Part shown: piece by piece, positions 1-5,679 of the stretch
How the letters are laid out: every line of letters starts with the position of its first letter
Numbering within the stretch: position 1 is the stretch's first letter
Assembly: GCA_024277405.1 (NCBI GenBank)
Contig: JAJRVI010000141.1
Coordinates: 1-5,897 of the forward strand
Origin: Fidelibacterota bacterium
GTDB lineage: Bacteria > Bipolaricaulota > Bipolaricaulia > Bipolaricaulales > Bipolaricaulaceae
Direction: 5' to 3'
Length of the DNA: 5,897 nt
Notes under the pieces: generated by a model
Told to the model about the DNA's origin: nothing
The model's database searches: none
The model's input: only the letters and a program-made list of their open reading frames with translations
Position numbers and translations under genes: made by a program

Positions 1-7
1 CCTTTCT

Positions 8-14
8 TCACCTC
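8..14 (-). promoter_or_regulatory. Probable ribosome binding site of a gene starting just outside the window
   Basis: Read on the minus strand, the sequence after the tdk stop codons is GAGGTGAAGAAAGG. GAGGTGA matches the anti-Shine-Dalgarno complement over seven bases, and seven further bases bring the reading to the window edge, where a start codon would be well placed. If so, the next gene follows tdk by about 20 bp and is probably co-transcribed with it. An alternative is that the GTG at 11-9 is itself a start codon (Met-Lys-Lys-Gly/Asp-like). In many bacteria tdk lies next to prfA or rpmE, but nothing here identifies the neighbour. Confidence 0.4.
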
Positions 15-24
15 GCGAGGATCA

Positions 25-603
25 TCAACGCGGGGGCACGAAACAGTCCCGACAGCGCGCCTCGTAGGACTCCAGCCCCCCGATGAGGATCTCCGGACCC
101 TCGCGGGCCGGCTCGCCATCGATGAGGCGCTGGGAGCGCGTGGCCGGTCGACCGCACACCACGCACACCGCCTGGAGTTTCAGCACCTCATCGGCGAGGG
201 CCAGGAGCTCCGGCATGGGGCCGAAGGGCTCGCCACGGAAGTTCAGGTCCAACCCGGCCACGATCACTCGCTTCCCCCGATACACCAGTGACTCGCACAA
301 CGAGGGGAATCCCGCGCCGAAGAAGTGGGCCTCATCGAACGCCATCACATCGGCTGCCGCGAGTTCCTCCTTTCCCACGAGGCGCTCGAGCTCCTCCAAT
401 GAGATCTCGGCCGGGAGCCGATGGCACGGGAGGGCGCGCCCGTAATGTGTCACGACTTCCTCCGCGGAATACCGGGTATCCAGAGATGGTTTGAAAAGGA
501 GAACCCGTTTCCTCGCGATGCGGGCCCGCTCCACCCTGCGGAGCAATTCCTCCGTCTTCCCCGCGAACATGCATCCTGTGATCACTTCCAATTTCCCCGC
601 CAT
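25..603 (-). CDS. tdk: Thymidine kinase, class II (TK1-like)
   Basis: Cytosolic enzyme that phosphorylates thymidine (and deoxyuridine) with ATP to dTMP, in pyrimidine salvage. The 192-residue protein is the normal length for bacterial TK1-type kinases. Visible motifs in order: P-loop GCMFAGKT (residues 10-17), DEAHFF (90-95) with Glu91 in the position of the catalytic base, the AGLDLNFRGEPFGPM segment (116-130), and the zinc-site cysteine pairs Cys147/Cys150 and Cys184/Cys187. The thymidine-binding lasso, ending in GGLESYEARC, lies between the two pairs. Small deviations are Cys11 within the P-loop, His93 where Gln is common, and Asn121 where Asp is common; none suggests loss of function. 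The ATG at 603 is chosen because an in-frame TAG lies at 618-616 and the P-loop sits ten residues in, as usual. The Shine-Dalgarno is weak (GGGGA at 612-608). The gene ends in tandem TGA TGA (27-22). It lies downstream of the MATE gene on the same strand, across a 198-bp gap. Confidence 0.97.
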   Translation of the reverse strand: MAGKLEVITGCMFAGKTEELLRRVERARIARKRVLLFKPSLDTRYSAEEVVTHYGRALPCHRLPAEISLEELERLVGKEELAAADVMAFDEAHFFGAGFPSLCESLVYRGKRVIVAGLDLNFRGEPFGPMPELLALADEVLKLQAVCVVCGRPATRSQRLIDGEPAREGPEILIGGLESYEARCRDCFVPPR

Positions 604-801
604 ACGGTCCCCATGCTAGCGACCACCGGCTCGCCCCACAAGGGGCGTGGCCTGGCCCACCTAATAGGAGCGGAAGGCGTAGAGAGCCCTCTTTCCCCCG
701 GAGACCCCACGACGCCGGATCCGGACGAGTTCATACGGGGAGGACCCAGGCGATACCGGGGCACCCGAATATGCAGCCGATGACCCCCCGTCCAGGCGGA
801 A
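604..801. other. Intergenic spacer between the MATE gene and tdk
   Basis: This 198-bp spacer holds no gene I can support. It contains a GC-rich inverted repeat close to the tdk start (632-647), a 10-bp palindrome CCGGATCCGG (715-724), and a weak -10-like TATTAG on the minus strand (about 666-661) without a matching -35. A stop-free frame continues in phase after the MATE stop codon through most of the spacer, closing at TAG. It has no ATG, GTG or TTG start. The spacer could carry a promoter for tdk, but I see no confident one. Confidence 0.5.
632..647 (-). repeat. GC-rich inverted repeat in the tdk leader
   Basis: CGCCCC-TTGT-GGGGCG on the minus strand is a perfect 6-bp stem with a 4-base loop, 28 bases upstream of the tdk ATG. 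No run of T follows on either strand, so it is not a convincing intrinsic terminator. It may be a leader hairpin or a protein-binding site, or may arise by chance in GC-rich DNA. Confidence 0.4.
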
Positions 802-2181
802 TCAATCGGGGCCAGCCAGGACCCCTTCAGGCTCCGGGGCCACCAACCTCCGCTTCCAGGTGCCCCGGAGAAGCCAGAGGTAGAGCCCCAGCCCCCCGAG
901 GTAGTTGCTGAGGGCCATCCCGATCCACAATCCCCGGGGCCCCAGGCCGAGTCCATATCCCAGGACCCAGGAGGAGAGGATCCGCAGGCCCCAGAGCCGC
1001 AGGAGTGAGAAGAGCATCGGGGGCACGGTGTGGCCAGCGCCGCGGAAGATCGCGCTACAAGCGGCGAACAACCCGAAGAACGGGACCGAAAACGCGAAGA
1101 TCCCCAGGAACCTCTTGCCCTCGGCGATCACCGCGGGATCGGAGATGAACGCACGGTACAGGGGCTCCCGGGCGGCGAAGGCCACCAAGGCGAACAGCAA
1201 CAACACTCTCACGGTGCTCCGGATCCCCCGGCGGGCGATCTCCTCGGCGCGATCGAACTGCCCGGCCCCGAGGTTCTGCCCCACCATGGTGAGGAGGGCG
1301 GTGGTGGCGCCCCAGATGACGACGTTGAGGAGATGGATGATGCGTTGGCCGATCCCGTAGGCGGCCACCACCGCGGTGCCGAATCCGGTCACGAGCCCCA
1401 TCAACACCACGAACCCGAGGGAGGTGGCGGTCTGATCGACGGCGTTCGGGATCCCCACGCGCAGGATCCTCCGCACGTCGGCGGGGCGGGGCAGGAGCCA
1501 CCGGGCCCTGAGCCTCACCCCCACACGCCCCGTCGCCAGGAGCCATATGCCCACACCGGCGGCCACGCCCCGGGATCCCACGGTGGCATAGGCCGCCCCC
1601 GCCACCCCGAGCTCCGGCAGAGGACCCCAGCCGAAGATGAGGAACGGGTCCAGGATCGCGTTGGCGATCACCGAGGCCCCCATGAGGTACATCGGGGTCC
1701 GGGTATCCCCCACTCCAAGGAGGAGCCCGGTGAAGGCGAAGGCCCCGTACATGAGCGGGAACCCGAGGGCCACGATCCGTAGGTACGAGACGGCCAACGG
1801 GTAGATATCGGAGGGGGTCCCCACGATCCGGAGGATCCGGGGCGCCAGCCCCCATCCCGTAAGCCCCACACACGCCGATAGCAGGAAGAGGAAGGAGAAG
1901 ACCTGGCTCGCGGTACGGTCCGCTCCCGCGCGATCACCGGCACCGGTGTGTTGGGCGACCAGGGCCGAACCCGCGGTTTGAAACCCGATCCCCAGCGCCA
2001 TGAAGGTGAAGATCACCGGCCAGGCCACCGTGGGGGCGGAGAGCGCCTGGGTGGACACCCTCCCCAGCCAGAAGGTATCGATCAGGTTGTAGAGGGCCTG
2101 GAGGGCGTTGGATACCATCACCGGCCAGGCGAGGACAAACATCGTCTTGAGAACCGGGCCCTCCAGTATCCGTTCGCGCAA
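802..2181 (-). CDS. MATE-family multidrug/metabolite exporter
   Basis: Inner-membrane cation-coupled (Na+ or H+) antiporter of the multidrug and toxin extrusion family, exporting small organic or cationic compounds; the substrate cannot be read from sequence. At 459 residues it matches the normal length for two MatE repeats and about 12 membrane helices. The N-terminus EGPVLKTMFVLAWPVM leads into helix 1 with NLIDTFWLG, whose Asp35 is the conserved helix-1 acidic residue (Asp36 in V. cholerae NorM). The first repeat shows VAQHTGAG (75-82), GVGDTRTPM (156-164) and NAILDPFLIFG (174-184). The second shows GIGQRI (276-281) and VGQNLGAG (300-307). The start is a TTG at 2181-2179. It is chosen because AAGGAGG stands four bases upstream and because the resulting N-terminus, MRERILEGP, is the one usual for this family. 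The gene follows the exchanger gene on the same strand after 80 bp and has its own TATAAT-like box, so it may be transcribed separately. No terminator is visible after its TGA. Confidence 0.95.
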   Translation of the reverse strand: MRERILEGPVLKTMFVLAWPVMVSNALQALYNLIDTFWLGRVSTQALSAPTVAWPVIFTFMALGIGFQTAGSALVAQHTGAGDRAGADRTASQVFSFLFLLSACVGLTGWGLAPRILRIVGTPSDIYPLAVSYLRIVALGFPLMYGAFAFTGLLLGVGDTRTPMYLMGASVIANAILDPFLIFGWGPLPELGVAGAAYATVGSRGVAAGVGIWLLATGRVGVRLRARWLLPRPADVRRILRVGIPNAVDQTATSLGFVVLMGLVTGFGTAVVAAYGIGQRIIHLLNVVIWGATTALLTMVGQNLGAGQFDRAEEIARRGIRSTVRVLLLFALVAFAAREPLYRAFISDPAVIAEGKRFLGIFAFSVPFFGLFAACSAIFRGAGHTVPPMLFSLLRLWGLRILSSWVLGYGLGLGPRGLWIGMALSNYLGGLGLYLWLLRGTWKRRLVAPEPEGVLAGPD

Positions 2182-2192
2182 TCCCCCTCCTT
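2182..2192 (-). promoter_or_regulatory. Strong ribosome binding site deciding a TTG start (MATE gene)
   Basis: On the minus strand AAGGAGG (2192-2186), a four-base spacer GGGA, then TTG. The match to the anti-Shine-Dalgarno is long. No ATG or GTG nearby gives the expected MATE N-terminus, so the site fixes the TTG as the start. Its first two bases are the end of the 3' arm of the adjacent inverted repeat. Confidence 0.8.
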
Positions 2193-2205
2193 CGCCGTGG
2201 GCGAA
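2191..2205 (-). repeat. Perfect inverted repeat abutting the MATE ribosome binding site
   Basis: TTCGCC-CAC-GGCGAA on the minus strand: 6-bp arms with a 3-base centre. The 3' arm runs into the Shine-Dalgarno sequence (shared AA), and the first T of the 5' arm is also the last base of the TATAAT box. If transcription starts about seven bases after that box, the 5' arm is not in the message and the repeat would act as a DNA operator. If transcription starts further upstream, it is a leader hairpin next to the ribosome site. Confidence 0.5.
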
Positions 2206-2210
2206 TTATA
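2205..2210 (-). promoter_or_regulatory. Possible -10 box for the MATE gene
   Basis: A perfect TATAAT hexamer on the minus strand, 23 bases upstream of the TTG start, in an otherwise very GC-rich 80-bp gap. The hexamers 16-18 bases further upstream (for example ACGAGG at 2233-2228) do not resemble TTGACA. It is therefore either a weak or activator-dependent promoter, or chance. It implies a leader of only about 17 bases. Confidence 0.4.
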
Positions 2211-2261
2211 GGCCGGGGGAGATGAGTCCTCGTATCCCCGCGCCCTGCTTTTCGGGTGGGC

Positions 2262-3260
2262 TCAAAACTCGATGCCCTTTCGGAAGAGCACGTACACCGC
2301 CACGAGGTACACGAGGAGGATCCCCCAGGCCTCGGCCCCGATGCCGAGGAGCCGGCGCCGCGAGCGGCGCTCGATCCCGAACGTCGCGATGGACATCAGC
2401 ACCACGCTCAGCGCCGCCACCACCATCTGCTCCCGGGACCCCGCGGGGAGGAGCGAACCCCTATAGGCCAGATCGGCGAAGGGGATGGTGAAGACGTTGA
2501 ACATATTCGAGCCGAAGAGGTTGCCCACCAGGAGGTCGAACGAGCGGATCCTGAGCGCCCCGATACAGGACATCAGCTCCGGCAAGGAAGTGCTGGCGGC
2601 GATGAAGATCGCCCCCATGAAGGTCCCGGTGAGGCGTGTCTGAAGCGCGATCCCCTTGCCGGTGCGGGCGAGGTACATCCCCGCGACGATCACCACCGCC
2701 GCCGCCGCCGTGAATTTCAGGAGCGGGGCGACGGCCTCCCGGGGCCTCGGCCCCGGCCGGTCCGCCCCGGGCACCTGGGGCCGGTACAGGGCCCATACCC
2801 CCAGGGGATATATCACCAGAATGGCCCAGCTCACCGGGCCCATCCCCAGGAACTCCCCTCCCCCTCCGAGGCCGATCCCCACCACGGCGAGCGCCGTGAG
2901 GGAGATGGCCACCGATGAGTAGAGGAGCTGCCCCTGGCCCACGTTGGCGAGGAGCGGGGGGACGTCGCGCTGCCGCAGGATCCAGAAGGACACGGCCTCC
3001 ATGAGGAAGAGAAGGGCCATGTTGAAGAGATTACTCCCGAAGATGTTCCCCAAGGCGATCTCCGGCGCCTCGATGGCCCCGGCGGTCACGGTGGTGGCGA
3101 GCTCGGGTAGCGATGTCACGGTGGCGAGGAGCAGCATCCCTATCCACGCGCGTTCGATCCCGGTGGCCTCGGCGATCTCGTCCCCGTACTGGCCGAGCTT
3201 ATAGCCCGCGATCACCACCGCCAGGGCCGAGAGGCCGAATATCCCCCAGAGTGCGAGCAA
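2262..3260 (-). CDS. CaCA-superfamily cation exchanger (Na+/Ca2+ antiporter-like)
   Basis: Membrane antiporter of the calcium/cation exchanger superfamily (NCX/YrbG-like), probably exchanging Ca2+ or another cation for Na+ or H+. The 332-residue protein has the typical two inverted halves of about five helices each. Alpha-1 spans about residues 46-80, with TSLPE (49-53) and GNIFGSNLFN (71-80). Alpha-2 spans about 221-255, with TSLPE (224-228) and GNLFGSNMFN (246-255). Aligned by eye to M. jannaschii NCX_Mj, the coordinating residues are Thr49, Ser50, Glu53, Ser76 and Asn80 in alpha-1 and Thr224, Ser225, Glu228, Ser251 and Asn255 in alpha-2. Asn255 replaces the Asp of NCX_Mj, and the Gly before each TSLPE is Val48 or Ser223, so ion selectivity may differ. 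A charged loop (about 160-182) joins the halves. The start is TTG at 3260-3258, four bases after AAAGGAGG, and gives a full first helix. It is divergent from the FAD enzyme and 80 bp upstream of the MATE gene. Confidence 0.92.
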   Translation of the reverse strand: MLALWGIFGLSALAVVIAGYKLGQYGDEIAEATGIERAWIGMLLLATVTSLPELATTVTAGAIEAPEIALGNIFGSNLFNMALLFLMEAVSFWILRQRDVPPLLANVGQGQLLYSSVAISLTALAVVGIGLGGGGEFLGMGPVSWAILVIYPLGVWALYRPQVPGADRPGPRPREAVAPLLKFTAAAAVVIVAGMYLARTGKGIALQTRLTGTFMGAIFIAASTSLPELMSCIGALRIRSFDLLVGNLFGSNMFNVFTIPFADLAYRGSLLPAGSREQMVVAALSVVLMSIATFGIERRSRRRLLGIGAEAWGILLVYLVAVYVLFRKGIEF

Positions 3261-3272
3261 TTCCCCTCCTTT
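3261..3272 (-). promoter_or_regulatory. Strong ribosome binding site deciding a TTG start (exchanger)
   Basis: AAAGGAGG (3272-3265) on the minus strand, a four-base spacer GGAA, then TTG. The layout is nearly the same as at the MATE gene. It supports the TTG start, since the next in-frame Met codon (residue 42) lies beyond the first membrane helix. Six of its bases (AAAGGA) are the 3' arm of the neighbouring inverted repeat. Confidence 0.8.
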
Positions 3273-3281
3273 CCGAAAGGA
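3267..3281 (-). repeat. Perfect inverted repeat containing the exchanger Shine-Dalgarno
   Basis: TCCTTTCGGAAAGGA on the minus strand: arms of seven bases around a single central base. As RNA it would fold into a 6-bp stem (UCCUUU/AAAGGA) with a CGG loop, and the 3' arm is the AAAGGA of the ribosome binding site. Folding would hide the site from the ribosome, giving a possible translational control point. As DNA it could be an operator. Confidence 0.5.
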
Positions 3282-3376
3282 TGGCCCGAGCGGAGGTTGA
3301 CCCCCGACCGGAGTTTAACGCAAAGGAACAAGGGAGCGGAATTTACAGGTTGTGGGCGTAGATCCCGCGGATTAGG

Positions 3377-4528
3377 ATGGAGGCCGTGGGACAGGTCGAC
3401 CTGGCGGTGGTGGGTGGGGGTCCCGCGGGGGCCATCGTGGCCCGGGAGGCCGCCGCGGGCGGCGCGCGTGTCGTCCTCTTCGAGCGGGCCCCGAACGCCC
3501 CCCTCCGCTGCGCCGGCCTCATTTCCACGCGAGCCGCGGAGGAGCTGGGGGTCCCCCGGGACTTGATCCTCTCGGAGATCCGCGGGGTCACGATCCACGG
3601 CCCCGGGGGGAGCGAGGCCACCCTTTCCGCCCCCGTCCCCAAGGGCGTGGTCATCGATAGGGTGGGATTCGATGCCTATCTCCGGGGCCGCGCGCGGGAG
3701 GCGGGGGTGCGGGTGATGGAGGGCGTCTCGGTCCTGGGATGGGACGGCGACGTGCTCCACACCCCCGCGGGGACGTTCCGCCCGGGGATCCTCGTGGGGG
3801 CGGACGGGGCGATCAGCGGGGTGGCCCGCTGGGCGGGGCTCCCGGGGCCGCGGGAGCTCCTCGTGGCTTACCAGGCGGAGGTCGCCGCGCGGGCGGAGGG
3901 ATCCGACCATGTGGAGATCTACCTCGGCCGGGACCACGCCCCGGGGTTCTTCGCCTGGGCCATCCCCGCGGGGGAGACCGTCAGGGCCGGCCTCGCCACC
4001 ACCGATGCGAAAGGGGGCCTGAAGCTCCTGCGCCGGTTCCTCGCCCGTCGGTTCCCGCATGCCCCGATACGGGGGGTCTCCGGCGGCCTCATCCCCCTCG
4101 GCCCCCCGGGGAGGACCTCGAAGGGCGGCGTCTTCCTCGTCGGGGACGCGGCGGCCCAGGTGAAGCCGTTGACGGGCGGGGGCCTGTACTACGGGGGCGT
4201 GGCGGCCCGGCTCCTCGGCCGGCTCATCGCCGCCGGGAACCCGGGGGAATACGAGAGGGGTTGGCGGGAGGAGCTCGGGAAGGAGATCGAGTTCGGCCTC
4301 CGGGCCCGGCGGGCCTTCCTCCTGCTCTCGGACGGGGAACTGGACCGCCTCGTGGAGCTCCTCCGCGACCGCGCCCTCTCGGCGTTCCTCGCCGAGCGCG
4401 GGGACATGGACTATCCCTCGCGGCTCATCCCCGAGCTCAAGCGCTCGCCCCAGGTTTGGGCGGTAGGCCTCAAGGCGATGGCCGCCCTGGGCGGGCTCTC
4501 CCGGCTCCACGAGCTCCTCTCGGCTTGA
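3377..4528 (+). CDS. Geranylgeranyl reductase family FAD-dependent oxidoreductase
   Basis: Flavoprotein of the geranylgeranyl reductase family, which hydrogenates double bonds of isoprenoid chains (archaeal lipids, chlorophyll side chain, menaquinone tails, other polyprenyl compounds). The substrate here is unknown. The 383 residues show, in order: dinucleotide-binding GGGPAG (13-18, giving GxGxxG) with Glu36 for the FAD ribose, the family CAG motif with Cys45, DRVGFDAYL (94-102), VGADGAISGVAR (140-151), the substrate-side segment PGFFAWAIP (189-197), and the second FAD motif GDAAAQVKPLTGGGLYYGG (256-274). The VKP-T-GGG-YYG form is typical of this family rather than of PHBH or squalene epoxidase relatives; Ala260 stands where Gly is usual. 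The ATG at 3377 follows TTAGG with no spacer, a poor Shine-Dalgarno. An in-frame GTG at 3386 is a possible alternative, with GGAGG two bases upstream. An in-frame TAG at 3359-3361 rules out a long N-terminal extension. It is the only plus-strand gene, divergent from the exchanger and convergent with the dehydrogenase. Confidence 0.9.
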   Translation: MEAVGQVDLAVVGGGPAGAIVAREAAAGGARVVLFERAPNAPLRCAGLISTRAAEELGVPRDLILSEIRGVTIHGPGGSEATLSAPVPKGVVIDRVGFDAYLRGRAREAGVRVMEGVSVLGWDGDVLHTPAGTFRPGILVGADGAISGVARWAGLPGPRELLVAYQAEVAARAEGSDHVEIYLGRDHAPGFFAWAIPAGETVRAGLATTDAKGGLKLLRRFLARRFPHAPIRGVSGGLIPLGPPGRTSKGGVFLVGDAAAQVKPLTGGGLYYGGVAARLLGRLIAAGNPGEYERGWREELGKEIEFGLRARRAFLLLSDGELDRLVELLRDRALSAFLAERGDMDYPSRLIPELKRSPQVWAVGLKAMAALGGLSRLHELLSA

Positions 4529-4536
4529 ATCGGCCC

Positions 4537-5679
4537 TCAGCCCACGACGAAGGCCTCGCCGTGGAGCTCGCGTTCGAACCGCTCCAGGGAGAGCTTCCCC
4601 AAGATCTCCGAGCGGGTCCCCCCCTCGATGTAGTCGGCGAGATGCGCCGCCACCGCGGGGGCGATCATGAACCCGTGGCCCGAGAACCCGTTGGCCTGGA
4701 TGAGGTTCTCCAACCCCGGGGTGGGTCCGAGGATCGGCTGGGCATCCGGGGTGACGTCGTAGAGCCCCGCCCACTGGCGCAGGACCGAGAGCTGCCCGAA
4801 GGCGGGCACATACCGCAGAAGCTCCCGGGCATACACCCGGAGGAACTCGAGGGAAGAGGAGAGGTTACGGCCCGGCTTCTCGTCCGGGAGGCCGATCCCC
4901 CCGATGATCTGGCCCTCCTTGGTCTGGGAGAAGTAGATCCCGTTGTGGATGGAGATGACCATCACCTCCATGATGAGCTGGACGGGCTCGGTGATGGCGA
5001 TCTCGTGGCGGATGGGCACGTTGGGGAGCTCCACCCCCGCCATGCGGGCGATCTCGCCCGACCATGCCCCGGCGGCGTTCACCACCACCCCCGGGGAGAT
5101 CCGCCCCCGGTTCGTCTCCACCCCCACGATCCGGCCACCCTGGACCTCCAGGCCGACGACCTCGGTGAACTTCTCCACCGCCACGCCCAGGCGGCGCGCC
5201 TGCTTCAGATATCCCTCCACCACGCGGAAGGGGTTGGCGTGGCCGTCGGTAGGGCAGTAGGTGGCGCCGATGATGGTACCCCCGTCCAGGAGGGGGAGCA
5301 CCCCCACCGCCTCCTCGGGGGTGAGCAGCACCGAGGGGAGGCCGAGATCGTGCTGGAGGGCCACGGCCTTCTCCTGGGCCTCCCGTTCCCCTTCCGTCTC
5401 CGCGAGGATGAGATAGCCCCCCTGGACGAACTCGATGTCCACCCCCAGCTCCTCGGAGAGGGTCTCGTACCGTTTCACCGACTCCATGGCCAACCGGATG
5501 TTGTGGGGGGTGGTGAACTGCTGGCGGATACCGCCGCCGCAGCGTCCCGTGGCCCCGGCACAGGGGAACCGCCGCTCGAGGATCACCACGTCCCGGATGC
5601 CGCGTACCGCGAGTTCATATGCCAACGCAGCGCCCGTGACCCCGGCCCCGATGATCACCACATCGGCGCGGCGCCTCAT
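4537..5679 (-). CDS. DAO-family FAD dehydrogenase, beta subunit (HcnC / proline dehydrogenase-like)
   Basis: FAD-binding catalytic subunit of the D-amino-acid oxidase/sarcosine oxidase family, oxidising the C-N bond of an amino or imino acid (glycine, sarcosine, proline, hydroxyproline and opines are all family substrates; which one is not readable). The 380 residues show GAGVTG (11-16) with Glu35 for the FAD ribose, GATGRCGGGIRQQF (42-55), the PTDGHANPF segment (143-151), VVNAAGAWSGEIA (199-211), WAGLYDVTPDAQP (303-315) and GFSGHG (331-336). An in-frame ATG at 5817 is rejected because it would lie deep in the upstream gene and add a low-complexity leader before the Rossmann fold. The ATG at 5679 has GGAGG five bases upstream. 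It overlaps the stop of the [2Fe-2S] gene as ATGA, so the two are translationally coupled. This order and the RCGGGIRQQF element suggest an HcnBC, dye-linked L-proline dehydrogenase or opine-oxidase type complex that passes electrons to a membrane or quinone acceptor. It ends 8 bp from the convergent reductase gene. Confidence 0.9.
   Translation of the reverse strand: MRRRADVVIIGAGVTGAALAYELAVRGIRDVVILERRFPCAGATGRCGGGIRQQFTTPHNIRLAMESVKRYETLSEELGVDIEFVQGGYLILAETEGEREAQEKAVALQHDLGLPSVLLTPEEAVGVLPLLDGGTIIGATYCPTDGHANPFRVVEGYLKQARRLGVAVEKFTEVVGLEVQGGRIVGVETNRGRISPGVVVNAAGAWSGEIARMAGVELPNVPIRHEIAITEPVQLIMEVMVISIHNGIYFSQTKEGQIIGGIGLPDEKPGRNLSSSLEFLRVYARELLRYVPAFGQLSVLRQWAGLYDVTPDAQPILGPTPGLENLIQANGFSGHGFMIAPAVAAHLADYIEGGTRSEILGKLSLERFERELHGEAFVVG

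Larger units (their letters stand above)
3261..3376. promoter_or_regulatory. Divergent intergenic region, exchanger / FAD reductase
   Basis: These 116 bp separate the two divergent genes and must hold at least one promoter for each unless transcription enters from further away. It is the least GC-rich part of the window. Plus-strand TTGACC (3297-3302) resembles a -35 box, but no good -10 lies 16-18 bases downstream. TTTAAC (3314-3319) and its complement GTTAAA are -10-like without partners. I cannot assign a promoter with confidence. Confidence 0.4.

Noticed and set aside
582..731. Small minus-strand ORF of about 50 codons upstream of tdk (ATG at about 731)
   Set aside because: Runs out of frame into the start of tdk, has no clear ribosome site, and its translation has no recognisable features.
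604..801. tRNA or riboswitch in the spacer between the MATE gene and tdk
   Set aside because: No cloverleaf, no T-loop-like GTTCGA motif and no recognisable aptamer core on either strand by eye.
802..804. UGA recoding as an amino acid, suggested by the open frame after the MATE stop
   Set aside because: All six genes with visible ends stop at TGA exactly where their families end, and tdk carries tandem TGA TGA.
1030..1782. Long plus-strand frame antisense to the MATE gene, and similar frames antisense to the exchanger (about 2256-2918)
   Set aside because: Their translations are charged and low in hydrophobic residues, without motifs, and mirror the codon pattern of the membrane proteins on the other strand.
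3297..3325. TTGACC as the -35 box of a promoter for the reductase gene
   Set aside because: The hexamers 16-18 bases downstream are not -10-like; TTTAAC lies only 11 bases away.
3796..3838. Possible G-quadruplex from repeated G-runs in the reductase gene
   Set aside because: Loops of 8 and 9 bases fall outside the usual 1-7 limit, and the runs follow from GGG/GGC codons in a GC-rich gene.
3212..4774. A 520-codon minus-strand open frame opposite the reductase gene
   Set aside because: Low-complexity translation with no family motif, lying antisense to a gene with clear FAD motifs.
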